DNA from: Prochloraceae cyanobacterium PL24a_bin.78
Lineage (GTDB): Bacteria > Cyanobacteriota > Cyanobacteriia > Cyanobacteriales > JANQIW01
Assembly (NCBI GenBank): GCA_028281945.1
Contig: JANQIW010000012.1
Location: 1 to 64,000 of the forward strand
Direction: 5' to 3'
DNA length: 64,000 nucleotides
How positions within the stretch are numbered: position 1 is the stretch's first letter; every line of letters begins with the position of its first letter. Both the position numbers and the translations under genes were made by a program. Below are positions 10,787-18,973 of the stretch, piece after piece. The notes below the pieces were generated by a model, which did not search any database, was not told where the DNA came from, and saw only the letters and a list, made by a program, of their open reading frames with translations.

Positions 10787-11109
10787 GTTATCAAATGCTC
10801 TAATTTCTTTCAGGAAAAAATTAACACAAGCCTTGATTAAGTAATAAGTCAGAAGTAAAAAGTAAGAAGTAATTAAGATGGACTAAATTCTTCCTTGTCT
10901 TCCTTGTCTTCCTTGTCTCCCTTGTCTCCCTTGTCTCCCTTGTCTTCCTTGTCTCAAGAAACTCCCCATTCTCCCATTCTTCCATTCCTTTCTCTTTTCA
11001 ATTAAGGAGACATTTAGTTAAACTAAAGATTGGGAAAAAAAAATCTTGATTGATTATTGCCCACAGTAAAAATTGTCAAGTACAAAATTAAGTACAAAAT
11101 TTTAGGAAT
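10787..11109 (+). repeat. Intergenic spacer with 9-base tandem repeats and heptamer-like repeats
   Basis: Positions about 10840-10880 hold degenerate AAGTAAT/AAGTAAA heptamers. From about 10890 to 10950 a 9-base unit (CTTCCTTGT, later CTCCCTTGT, then CTTCCTTGT) is repeated head to tail about seven times, followed by a CCCATTCTCCC-type tract to about 10995. Related blocks occur at 41510-41680 and 59475-59510. No gene is seen. The rbfA promoter probably lies in the final 100 bases. Confidence 0.8.
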
Positions 11110-11475
11110 ATGGCTACTAGTCGTCGTGTATCTCGGGTTTCTTCATTAATTAAACGGGAAGTGAGTCAAATGCTCTTAAATGGCATCAAAGACGATCGAG
11201 TAGGTGCGGGAATGGTAAGTATCACAGAGGTAGATGTTTCAGGAGATCTACAACACGCCAAAATATTTGTCAGCATCTATGGCACCCAAGAAGCTAAAGC
11301 AGAAACAATGGAAGGTTTAAAAGCCTCAGAGGGTTTTGTACGTCGAGAATTAGGTAGTCGGATACGTTTAAGAAGAAGCCCCGAAATCAATTTTATTCAA
11401 GATACTTCTCTAGAAAGAGGCGATCGGATGTTAAATTTACTCAATCAAATCAGCGAAAATGAAAGTGAAAGCTAA
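11110..11475 (+). CDS. rbfA: Ribosome-binding factor A
   Basis: RbfA is a KH-fold assembly factor that binds the 30S subunit and helps mature the 5' end of 16S rRNA; it is important for cold adaptation. The 121-residue protein shows the family features: basic start ([18 protein letters not shown]), [23 protein letters not shown], and the C-terminal [22 protein letters not shown]. The ATG is preceded by AGGA at a normal distance. A GH3 hydrolase gene follows after 72 bases on the same strand, an arrangement that suggests co-transcription. Confidence 0.96.
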   Translation: MATSRRVSRVSSLIKREVSQMLLNGIKDDRVGAGMVSITEVDVSGDLQHAKIFVSIYGTQEAKAETMEGLKASEGFVRRELGSRIRLRRSPEINFIQDTSLERGDRMLNLLNQISENESES

Positions 11476-11547
11476 ATAGTGGAAAATAAATAGTGGAAAA
11501 TAAATAGTCGAAGATCAATGGAAAATAGTAAATAAGGATTAAAATAG
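11476..11547 (+). repeat. Tandem ~14-base repeat in the rbfA-GH3 spacer
   Basis: AAATAGTGGAAAAT is repeated two and a half times directly after the rbfA stop, the last copy diverging (AAATAGTCGAAGAT). It is one of several short tandem arrays in within-operon spacers of this genome. Confidence 0.6.
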
Positions 11548-13158
11548 GTGACTGGTTTATTACCAGACTGGCAAAGTCTGACTCTTTCTGAAAAAATTGG
11601 ACAAATGATCGTAGTGCGAGCCTCTGGTTACTTGTTCGATTGGCAAATTACTTACCCCGCTTGGGAACCACCAGCAGCTAAATTACGTTATTGGTTGGAA
11701 TCAAAAAATTTAGGAGGGGTAATATTATTAGGTGGCAGTGCCCCAGAATTAGCATTACGCACTCAACAACTACAAAATTGGGCATCTATTCCTTTATTCA
11801 TTGCCGCAGATATTGAAGAAGGAGTAGGCCAAAGATTTAGGGGTGCAACTCAGTTTCCTCCTCCCATGGCATTAGGGCAAATTGCCAAACAGAATTTAGC
11901 GACTGCTTCAAATTATGCAAAGATGATGGGGGAAATTACCGCCAAAGAAGCATTAGCCACTGGAATTAACTGGATTCTGGCTCCTGTAGTGGATGTGAAT
12001 AACAATCCTGATAATCCAGTAATTAATATTCGCTCTTTTGGTTGGCAAGAAGAAATGGTAAGTACTTTAGCTACTGCTTTTATCCAAGGTGCAAAGCAAT
12101 ATCCTATTTTAACGGCTGCTAAACATTTTCCAGGCCATGGAGATACAAGTATTGATTCCCATTTAGATTTACCTGTGTTATCTCACTCGGATTTAAGGTT
12201 AGAAGAGGTAGAAATTCCTCCTTTTAAAAAGGCCATTGCTGCTGGGGTGGATAGTGTCATGAGTGCCCATTTAATCGTGAAAGAGTGGGATTCTCTTCGG
12301 CCTGCTACTTTATCTCCCACTATTTTGACAGAAATACTCAGGCAAAAATTAGGTTTTTCTGGGTTAGTTGTCACAGATGCTTTGGTTATGGCGGGGGTGG
12401 CTAATTATGCTTCTGCTGGTGAGGTTGCAGTGATGGCAATAGAAGCTGGAGCGGATATTTTGTTAATGCCTCCTAATCCAGAAGATACCATTGAAGCCAT
12501 AACTAATGCTATTAATAACCAGAGATTAACAGAGGAAAGAATTAATCTTTCTCTAGCTAGAATTTGGGAAGCTAAGAAAAAACTTCAATTTCCAAGGGAT
12601 AAGAATCAGATGCCCAATTTATTTGCTATCCCTGAAGATAAATCCAAAGCAGAATCAATTGTCAATGGTATTTTGTTAGATTCTCTAGTTTCTGGGGGAA
12701 ATATCCCTATAAAGCATCATGATGGTGGTAGAAATTTAATTGTGGTGGATAATCTTTTAGATTGTGATTTTTTGCCCCCTAATTCTCCTGCTGTTGCCTT
12801 ACCAGAATATTTTGGTTATCAATTGCAGTTGGCTGATGAAACAACCTTAGATCATTTTTTAGAGGATGACTCACCTCTAATTTTGCAAGTTTTTCTTCGT
12901 GGTAATCCTTGGCGAGGTAATGCAGGTTTAGCATCGAAAACTCAAGCTTCTTATCAGTATTTATTCTCAAAAATCTCTGTAGTGGGATTATTGATTTACG
13001 GTAGCCCTTATCTGCTTGATTACTTTCAACCTTGGTTTCCAGAGAATTTACCTTGGGTATTATCCATTGGACAAATGCCAAAAGCTCAAGCTATTGCTTG
13101 TTGTAATTTGTTTGGTTTGTCAGAATATCCTGACTTTGAAAATAAAATCTTTCTTTAA
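11548..13158 (+). CDS. Glycoside hydrolase family 3 protein, NagZ-like beta-N-acetylhexosaminidase
   Basis: This is a GH3 enzyme of the beta-hexosaminidase type, which in bacteria removes N-acetylglucosamine from muropeptides during cell-wall recycling. The diagnostic loop KHFPGHGDTSIDSH begins at residue 192, and the catalytic nucleophile is D277 in VVTDALVMAG. ADIEEGVGQRFRG and SAHLIVKEWD are also typical. At 536 residues it is longer than E. coli NagZ: about 190 extra C-terminal residues form a smaller domain of the kind seen in longer GH3 members. The start is a GTG, chosen because the protein begins LLPDWQSLTLSEKIGQM directly after it. It lies downstream of rbfA. Confidence 0.9.
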   Translation: MTGLLPDWQSLTLSEKIGQMIVVRASGYLFDWQITYPAWEPPAAKLRYWLESKNLGGVILLGGSAPELALRTQQLQNWASIPLFIAADIEEGVGQRFRGATQFPPPMALGQIAKQNLATASNYAKMMGEITAKEALATGINWILAPVVDVNNNPDNPVINIRSFGWQEEMVSTLATAFIQGAKQYPILTAAKHFPGHGDTSIDSHLDLPVLSHSDLRLEEVEIPPFKKAIAAGVDSVMSAHLIVKEWDSLRPATLSPTILTEILRQKLGFSGLVVTDALVMAGVANYASAGEVAVMAIEAGADILLMPPNPEDTIEAITNAINNQRLTEERINLSLARIWEAKKKLQFPRDKNQMPNLFAIPEDKSKAESIVNGILLDSLVSGGNIPIKHHDGGRNLIVVDNLLDCDFLPPNSPAVALPEYFGYQLQLADETTLDHFLEDDSPLILQVFLRGNPWRGNAGLASKTQASYQYLFSKISVVGLLIYGSPYLLDYFQPWFPENLPWVLSIGQMPKAQAIACCNLFGLSEYPDFENKIFL

Positions 13159-13330
13159 TTGAGTTTTTAACTTTTCTTCATGATATCTCAAATCCAGAGT
13201 AGATCGGTTGTGTAACAAATCAAGAAAATTGTAACTTAATATACAGCAAAAAAATATTTTACTATTCATTAAAAATAGATTATAGTGGAGATATTAAGAT
13301 CAAAATCAAATTCTTGTTTTTAAGGTACCC

Positions 13331-13573
13331 ATGAGTATTAACACATTGCCTTCTCCTCTTTCAACTGATTATAATATCAAAACGATTCAAGACGAAGTTC
13401 GCCAACTTGTAGAAGCTGGCACAGTAAGTCGTCATCAACCTATTTATGTTCTTTGCAAATATATTCCAGCCCGTGAGTGGGTATGTGTAGAGTGCGAATT
13501 AGAAAGATGTGACTATTTATTACGAGATCAAATTGGAGATTTAATCCCCTCTGAAGAATGGAATAGTGATTAA
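13331..13573 (+). CDS. DUF4327 family small protein (copy 1)
   Basis: The 80-residue protein belongs to DUF4327, a cyanobacterial family without known function. The conserved core is IQDEVRQLVEAGTVSRHQPIYV, then YIPAREWVCVECELE and LLRDQIGDLI. It is a close paralogue of the product at 13833-14075, differing mainly at the ends. Here the central segment contains Cys residues (LCKYIPAREWVCVECELERCDY) that the second copy mostly lacks. It has its own spacer of about 170 bases upstream and a terminator-like hairpin downstream, so it is probably transcribed alone. Confidence 0.85.
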   Translation: MSINTLPSPLSTDYNIKTIQDEVRQLVEAGTVSRHQPIYVLCKYIPAREWVCVECELERCDYLLRDQIGDLIPSEEWNSD

Positions 13574-13652
13574 TATTAAAAAAATGTTGATTAATATTAA
13601 GGAAATATTGAAATAATTGAAAACTTACTTTTATTGTGTTGAAATCTACCCC

Positions 13653-13690
13653 AAATCGCGCCTATTTGTATTTATTGAGGGCGCGATTTT
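13653..13690 (+). terminator. Probable rho-independent terminator after DUF4327 copy 1
   Basis: AAATCGCGCC (13653-13662) and GGCGCGATTT (13680-13689) are perfect inverted repeats around a 17-base loop, followed by TTT. The GC-rich core stands out from the AT-rich surroundings. The long loop is unusual for a terminator, but placement just downstream of a gene supports it. Confidence 0.6.
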
Positions 13691-13832
13691 GATGAGATTA
13701 AAAAATCAAAATACGTTAAGAAATAATTAAGGGTCAAAAAATATACACAAATTTTAGTACCATCATAATACAGCTAGTTTGGATTAGTATATTAAGGTAA
13801 AGTATCCTTTCTAAAAATTAAATTTAACAATT

Positions 13833-14075
13833 ATGAGTACCAACACTTTAGCATCACCCAATACATTTCATTTCTCTATTAATATGATTCAAGAAGAAGT
13901 CCGTCAATTAATAGAAACTGGAATCGTCAGTCGCCATCAACCAATCTATATTCTTTGGAAATATATCCCAGCTCGTGAGTGGTTATGTGTTGAAGAAGAA
14001 TTAGAAAGATCTAATTATTTATTAAGAGATCGCATTGGAGATTTAATTGCTTCTCAAAAGTGGGATAATGACTAA
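13833..14075 (+). CDS. DUF4327 family small protein (copy 2)
   Basis: This is the second DUF4327 paralogue of 80 residues, about 260 bases after the first and on the same strand. The core reads MIQEEVRQLIETGIVSRHQPIYI, YIPAREWLCVEEELE and LLRDRIGDLIASQKW. Only one Cys remains, against four in copy 1. The two are evidently a local duplication that has since diverged. The separate upstream region suggests its own promoter. Function unknown. Confidence 0.85.
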   Translation: MSTNTLASPNTFHFSINMIQEEVRQLIETGIVSRHQPIYILWKYIPAREWLCVEEELERSNYLLRDRIGDLIASQKWDND

Positions 14076-14110
14076 TAAAAAATTTAAATTAATTAATCGA
14101 GTTGTTTCAA

Positions 14111-14524
14111 TTAGTTATTAGAAGGTTTTTCTAATTGCTCTAATTCACTTCTTAAGGCAACAATTTGCTCAGTTAATTCTCTTAACTCAGATTCTGGATC
14201 GTCACTATTTTGAGGTTTTTTTGATGGTTCAGTTTGTTGATCTTCTTGAGATGGGGAAGTTGGTGAGGTTGTTTGTTGATCTTTTTGATTAACTTGATTG
14301 AACAATTCCTCCATAGTTTTACGAGCTTCTTGTTCAGTCATTTCTCCTTTTTCAACCCATTCTTGAGTACGTCTAGATAGTTCAGCTTGTAATTGGGATA
14401 AGGTTTCTTGCCGTTTTTGAGGATCTTGTATAGTCTCCATTAGAGAAGCTGTTGCCCCAATTGTAACTCTAAATCCAACCTTCATCATGTCAAATAAATT
14501 ATTGTTAGTGTTAGTATTGCTCAT
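14111..14524 (-). CDS. Hypothetical protein, phasin-like/coiled-coil
   Basis: From the ATG at 14522-14524 (preceded by GGAGA at a suitable distance; a TTG fifteen bases further upstream is less likely) the product is about 137 residues. Residues 12-80 form a helical segment (FDMMKVGFRVTIGATASLMETIQDP, then QAELSRRTQEWVEKGEMTEQEARKTMEELF) reminiscent of phasin or PhaF-like granule-associated proteins. A Gln/Ser/Pro linker follows, then a C-terminal coiled coil (ESELRELTEQIVALRSELEQLE). No pathway neighbour supports a role. Family assignment is tentative. Confidence 0.7.
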   Translation of the reverse strand: MSNTNTNNNLFDMMKVGFRVTIGATASLMETIQDPQKRQETLSQLQAELSRRTQEWVEKGEMTEQEARKTMEELFNQVNQKDQQTTSPTSPSQEDQQTEPSKKPQNSDDPESELRELTEQIVALRSELEQLEKPSNN

Positions 14525-14769
14525 TTTTTGGTTCTCCAATTGATAGTTACATTAATATTACATTGGTCAAAGATACTCAGAAGTAAATGGCATAGCAATA
14601 GACAATTGATATTTGACAATAACTAAGGTAAAAACTCTAATGATTTCAGTTTTATACTAAGTTTTTAGCAAGTTTGCTTATGTATTGATCCTAGTTTGCA
14701 TCATAATAATTTTGTCTTTGGTAGCCAATTACTCTATCCTTAATTATTTTCTATATATTTTAATATTTT

Positions 14770-15117
14770 TTATTGAAAATTTTGGAGGTAGTTATCAAGA
14801 TCTTCAATTAAGCGAGTAAGTTCGGCTTCAGATGTTAACCTAATTCGATCATCTCGAATCGTTAACAATACTTTAGCGGCAAAAGGACTAGGATAAATAT
14901 TAGGATTACAAAAAACTTCTAAAAAAACATCTCCATTGTAATCATATTCCATAGGCTTTTTGGGAATAGGCTTAGTGCCTCGTGGCGATGGTTGAGTTGT
15001 AGTATTTTTTAAGTTATCGATTAAGATTTGAATTTCTTGTTTGAGATTTTTAGCAGCCTCTGGTGTAAAACTTAAACTAACAGAGCCTTGAATTAGATTT
15101 AGTGTAAGTTGAGTCAT
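14770..15117 (-). CDS. Hypothetical cyanobacterial protein, 115 residues
   Basis: I do not recognise a named family. The N-terminus (TLNLIQGSVSLSFTPEAAKNLKQEIQILID) and C-terminus (VLLTIRDDRIRLTSEAELTRLIEDLDNYL) suggest a small alpha/beta fold, joined by a Pro/Thr-rich linker (residues 40-55). It is monocistronic, with a 230-base AT-rich spacer to the phasin-like gene downstream. No signal peptide or membrane segment is seen. Confidence 0.7.
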   Translation of the reverse strand: MTQLTLNLIQGSVSLSFTPEAAKNLKQEIQILIDNLKNTTTQPSPRGTKPIPKKPMEYDYNGDVFLEVFCNPNIYPSPFAAKVLLTIRDDRIRLTSEAELTRLIEDLDNYLQNFQ

Positions 15118-15422
15118 TAATTTTTGAATTTTTTATCTTTAAGATTATATTTACTTTCAGAAATCAACCATTAAAAAATTAAACCAAATTTAATTATCTA
15201 CCCCCAGATGGATAGAGAAATAGGGGAGATGGAGGAATGGGGGAATGGGGGAATGAGGGAATGGGAGAATAGGAGAAATGGGGGAAATGGGAAATAAATT
15301 TTTGCTGTTGATTTATTCTGCACTTAGGATTTTGAAATAGCATGATTATTTTTGCCCTCTTGATACAATTTTGAAAGTATATAAATCTTATTAATTAGTA
15401 AACATTAATCTAAGGAGTTATT
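15118..15422 (-). repeat. Spacer with G-rich GGGGAATGG repeats
   Basis: Positions about 15205-15292 contain a run of GGGGGAATG/GGGAGAAT units, the reverse of the CCCATTCTCCCC tracts at 38500-38640 and 41540-41680. The rest is AT-rich and must hold the promoters of the two divergent neighbours. TAAGGAG at 15411-15417 is the ribosome-binding site of the CDF gene. Confidence 0.7.
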
Positions 15423-16391
15423 GTGATATTAGATAATCGAGCTAAAGTTAATCAAGTATTAATTATTACCTTACTACTTAATTTTCTAGTTATGTTGTTA
15501 AAAGCAATAGTAGGGATTATGACTGGTTCCTTGAGCTTACAAGCAGATGCAATACACAGTGTAACTGATAGTGCTAATAATATTTTAGGATTAGTAGCCA
15601 ATCGTTTTTCTAATCCCACACCCGATCGAGAGCATCCTTACGGTCGTCTCAAATTTGAAGCCATTGGTGCTTTAGGGATTGCAGTTTTTTTAGGTATTAC
15701 TTGCTTTGAAATAGCAGAAGGGGCAATTAACCGGATTTTTGAGGGTAAAAATGAAGTTAGTATTTCCTTTGGGGAAGTATCAATTATTTTAATTGTCCTT
15801 GGAGTGAATATTTTTGTTGCATTATACGAGAGAAATGTTGGTCAAAAAATTAATAGTTCTATTCTTATTGCTGATGCTAAACATACAATGAGTGATATTT
15901 GGGTAACTGTGGTAGTTTTAATTGGACTTATTGGCATTTGGCAAAGTAATCTTTTAAATTTACCTCAGCTTCAGTGGTTAGACGTAATTCTAGCTTTTCC
16001 TGTTGCATTTTTAGTATTTAAAAGTGGCTGGGAGGTATTGACAGGGAATTTACCATGGTTAGTAGATGAAATGGCCATCGCTCCAGAAGTAATTCATGAT
16101 ATCGTCATGGAAGTGCCAGGGACAATTAATTGTCATAACATTGCTTCAAGAGGTGTTTTAGGAAGACAAGTTTTTATCGAAATGCACCTAGTGGTTGAGG
16201 TACGGGATTTACACGCTGCACATCAAATTACCGAAGAAATCGAAAAACGTTTGGACGATCGTTTTAGTCCTGTGCGTGTTTTAATTCATGTTGAACCCAT
16301 AGACTATCAGGAAAATCAAATTAGTTTTGGGCATATTTATAATGCTGAAAATGACAATAATGTAAAAGAAGAATACGTTAAAAGTTCTTAA
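15423..16391 (+). CDS. Cation diffusion facilitator (CDF) metal transporter
   Basis: This inner-membrane CDF antiporter exports divalent metals such as Zn, Mn, Fe or Co. The 322-residue protein has the usual six hydrophobic segments. The metal-site motif lies in the second helix (SLQADAIHSVTDSANN, giving D and H ligands) and its partner in the fifth (ILIADAKHTMSDIWVT, an HxxxD site). The cytoplasmic C-terminal domain with the HAAHQITEEIE helix follows. The start is GTG, supported by a strong AAGGAG eight bases upstream. Substrate cannot be fixed from sequence: the HxxxD pattern fits Zn or a broad-range Fe/Zn member. Convergent with mraY. Confidence 0.93.
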   Translation: MILDNRAKVNQVLIITLLLNFLVMLLKAIVGIMTGSLSLQADAIHSVTDSANNILGLVANRFSNPTPDREHPYGRLKFEAIGALGIAVFLGITCFEIAEGAINRIFEGKNEVSISFGEVSIILIVLGVNIFVALYERNVGQKINSSILIADAKHTMSDIWVTVVVLIGLIGIWQSNLLNLPQLQWLDVILAFPVAFLVFKSGWEVLTGNLPWLVDEMAIAPEVIHDIVMEVPGTINCHNIASRGVLGRQVFIEMHLVVEVRDLHAAHQITEEIEKRLDDRFSPVRVLIHVEPIDYQENQISFGHIYNAENDNNVKEEYVKSS

Positions 16392-16469
16392 ATTAATTAG
16401 GTTTTCTTTACTAAGCAATAAGTAATAATTTACTTAATTAATGATCCTGATATTTTTTATCCAAGAAAA

Positions 16470-16509
16470 AAGGGCTAAAATATGATGATAATCATAAACT
16501 TTAACCCTT
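16470..16509. terminator. Bidirectional terminator-like hairpin between CDF gene and mraY
   Basis: AAGGGCTAAA (16470-16479) pairs with TTTAACCCTT (16500-16509) with one mismatch, and an inner ATGAT/ATCAT stem extends it. A-rich sequence precedes and T-rich sequence follows the hairpin, so it could serve both convergent genes. Confidence 0.6.
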
Positions 16510-16534
16510 AAATTTTATTTTTATTTTTTAAACT

Positions 16535-17623
16535 TTAAGCAAAAACAATAGCTAAAACTGCTAAAAATATATTAATTAGATAAAACATTCCCACAATCTG
16601 AGTTTCAGATAAACCACTTAATTCAAGATGGTGATGAATAGGAGCCATAAGAAACAATCTTTTCCCTTTTCCATCAGGTCCTTTTGTAGCTTTATAATAA
16701 CTAACTTGGGCAATCACAGAGATAGATTCGATAAAAAATATCCCACTAATAATAAATAATCCCCAAAGATTACCAGCAAGTAAACCAATAGCAGCCAAAG
16801 CACCTCCAAGAGCAAGAGATCCTGTATCTCCCATGAAAACACTAGCTTTATTACGGTTGTGGAGTACAAAACCTAAACAAGCTCCGCTACAACAAGCAGA
16901 AAAAATCGTTAATTCAGGTGAAGAACTAAAAACAATTACCCCTAATCCTAGAAAAGCAATAGCTCCTGTGCCAGCGGCTAATCCATCCACTCCATCAGTG
17001 AGGTTAGTAGAATTACTTTCTGCCACTAAGACAAACCCTGCTAAAAACCAAAAGAAAAATCCTAAAGGTAATACGATGTGGAATGGTAATGTCAAATCAG
17101 TAATACTACTAGGTTTACTCCATAACATCCAAAGACAAAAAATTACTGCTATAAGTATTTGCAGAATTAATTTCATCCGAGGTGATATACCCTTATTAGA
17201 TTTACGTTGTAGTATTTGCCAGTCATCTATCCAACCAATAGTGGCGTAACCTAAAGTCACCATTGATACAGCAATAATATCTGGTGCAAATTTTGTCCAT
17301 ACTAAGGCGATGATTACTGCTACTGGAATAAAAAATATTCCACCCATTGTCGGAGTACCTGCTTTAGTTAAATGAGCAGCAGGCCCATCTTCCCGGATTA
17401 CCTGTTGTGCCTTTAATTTTTGTAAAATTGGTACGATCCAATATCCTAATGCTCCACTAATTAAGGCGCAGACACTAAGGGGCAAAACGAGGGTAAATTG
17501 TTGTTGAATAATCAAGAAATCACTAATTGTAGCTCCTGATATTAATACTAATGCTAGAAAAATTAGTAATGTTTTACCTGAAGGATTGGAGATTGTTTTT
17601 GCTGAAGATATGTTTGCTTCCAC
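16535..17623 (-). CDS. mraY: Phospho-N-acetylmuramoyl-pentapeptide transferase
   Basis: MraY transfers phospho-MurNAc-pentapeptide from UDP to undecaprenyl phosphate, making lipid I at the cytoplasmic face of the inner membrane. The 362-residue polytopic protein has the catalytic motifs: GYATIGWIDDWQIL (DD pair), ESNSTNLTDGVDGLAAG, FMGDTGSLALGG and APIHHHLELSG (HHH). The substrate-recognition segment GTPTMGGIFFIP is near residue 90. It is not in a dcw cluster here, which is normal in cyanobacteria. A DUF3134 gene lies upstream on the same strand, 50 bases away. Confidence 0.97.
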   Translation of the reverse strand: MEANISSAKTISNPSGKTLLIFLALVLISGATISDFLIIQQQFTLVLPLSVCALISGALGYWIVPILQKLKAQQVIREDGPAAHLTKAGTPTMGGIFFIPVAVIIALVWTKFAPDIIAVSMVTLGYATIGWIDDWQILQRKSNKGISPRMKLILQILIAVIFCLWMLWSKPSSITDLTLPFHIVLPLGFFFWFLAGFVLVAESNSTNLTDGVDGLAAGTGAIAFLGLGVIVFSSSPELTIFSACCSGACLGFVLHNRNKASVFMGDTGSLALGGALAAIGLLAGNLWGLFIISGIFFIESISVIAQVSYYKATKGPDGKGKRLFLMAPIHHHLELSGLSETQIVGMFYLINIFLAVLAIVFA

Positions 17624-17673
17624 AATTTGTACCTATAATTTTATGGTTCTTCTATAAATTTTACTGATTATTT

Positions 17674-17964
17674 TTATATTTCTTCTGGTTCATCAACGGT
17701 ATTATTATCATCGGATCCAAATCCTCTATATTCATCTTCTGATTCGTCAGTCAAACCTTCGATTTCGATCTCCCGTTCTCCTTCTGTCTCTACTTCTACT
17801 TCTTTTTGTTCTCGATAGATTAGTCGATTAACTGATTCTAGCCAATCTAGGAGAGATACATCTCTTAAGAGAGGAATTACTGGAGCTGGTTCGTAACGTG
17901 GTTCTTGATATAATGCTGGGTTATATAGTTCTGTTTTTTGTGTTGGTTTGTTGGATTGTTCCAT
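17674..17964 (-). CDS. DUF3134 family protein
   Basis: The 96-residue protein matches DUF3134, a small cyanobacterial family, through YNPALYQEPRYEPAPVIPL and LLDWLESVNRLIYRE. The C-terminal half is strongly acidic (EVEVETEGEREIEIEGL, then DESEDE and DDNN). It lies immediately upstream of mraY on the same strand, so co-transcription is possible. No function is known. Confidence 0.8.
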   Translation of the reverse strand: MEQSNKPTQKTELYNPALYQEPRYEPAPVIPLLRDVSLLDWLESVNRLIYREQKEVEVETEGEREIEIEGLTDESEDEYRGFGSDDNNTVDEPEEI

Positions 17965-18366
17965 TCGTTTGTTGATTAGAGAGGTTAGGATTTGACATTT
18001 TTGAGTTTAACATTTATAGTTATCCATCGTCTATCGCCAAAGGGGAGATTAGTTTTTTTTTGAGAATGGGTGAATGGATGAATGGGTGAATGGCAGATGG
18101 GAAGTTTGTTGAGAATGGGGTGAATGGCAGATGGGGTGAATGGGAGGAATGGGGAGACTTCTGCTTACGCAGAGGCGGAAGCCAACGGTTGAAAAAGAGT
18201 GCATCAAAATTACTTATTATTTATTACTTATTACTTATTACTTAAATCTTGGATGGGGAGATAGGGAAAGATTATTAGCAATATAAAGAGTTTAACTCTA
18301 TCATAAATTTTGAAAATTGATATAATGCAAGTATTAATTAGTTAGGTAGTTTTATTTTGAATTTTA
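17965..18366 (-). repeat. Spacer holding a composite intergenic repeat (minus orientation)
   Basis: About 18060-18155 is a GAATGGGTGAATGGCAGATGG-type tract; 18155-18182 a palindromic TTCTGCTTACGCAGAGG module; 18190-18202 GAAAAAGAGTG; 18213-18246 TTACTTATTATT heptamers; 18252-18262 GGATGGGGAGA; and 18290-18305 GAGTTTAACTCTATCATA. Reversed, this order matches the copies at 38382-38640 and 41400-41680. No gene is seen. The fibrillin promoter lies in the last 60 bases. Confidence 0.8.
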
Positions 18367-18969
18367 ATGAATACAAAAGCTAAATTATTGGAAGTCATCG
18401 CTGGGAAAAATCGTGGTTTACTTGCAAGTGAAGTCGATCGAGTTCAAATTCTTTCTCTTGTGGAACAATTAGAAGATAGTAATCCTACTCCTAAACCTTT
18501 ACAAGCTTTAGATTTACTTGAAGGTGATTGGCGTTTGCTTTATACCAGTAGTAAAGGGATATTAGGTTTAGATCGATTCCCCTTATTAGCATTAGGGCAA
18601 GTGTATCAGTGTATTCGTATAGCAGAAGCAAAAATTTATAATATTGCCGAAATTATTAGTGTACCTTTTTTAGAAGGGTTAGTAAGTGTTGCTGCCAGGT
18701 TTGAAAAAGTCTCTGATGTGAGGGTTAATGTCAAATTTGAGCGATCAATTATTGGGTTACAGAAATTCCTTGGGTATAATTCTCCTAGTAAATTGATTCA
18801 AGAAATTGAAAAAGGTAAAAAGTTTCTCCCTTTAGATTTTAGTATTGAAAGCCGTGAACAACAAGGTTGGCTTGATTTTACTTATTTAGATGAAAATTTA
18901 CGACTAGGAAGAGGAAATGAAGGAAATATTTTTATACTAACAAAAGAAACTAAACTGCTTACTAGCTAA
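18367..18969 (+). CDS. PAP/fibrillin family protein
   Basis: The 200-residue protein is of the PAP/fibrillin (plastid lipid-associated) family. The N-terminus (KAKLLEVIAGKNRGLLASEVDR), LLEGDWRLLYTSSKGILGLDRFPL, and the C-terminal SIESREQQGWLDFTYLDENLRLGRGNEGNIFIL with its RxGRGNEG motif are characteristic. These lipocalin-like proteins associate with thylakoid membranes and plastoglobule-type lipids and are linked to photoprotection; the precise ligand is unknown. No signal peptide is seen. The gene is convergent with nanE, with only 4 bases between the stops. Confidence 0.9.
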   Translation: MNTKAKLLEVIAGKNRGLLASEVDRVQILSLVEQLEDSNPTPKPLQALDLLEGDWRLLYTSSKGILGLDRFPLLALGQVYQCIRIAEAKIYNIAEIISVPFLEGLVSVAARFEKVSDVRVNVKFERSIIGLQKFLGYNSPSKLIQEIEKGKKFLPLDFSIESREQQGWLDFTYLDENLRLGRGNEGNIFILTKETKLLTS

Positions 18970-18973
18970 ACTT

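Noticed and set aside
10888-10955. Possible CRISPR array
   Set aside because: The units are 9 bases with no spacers, and no cas genes are present anywhere in the window.
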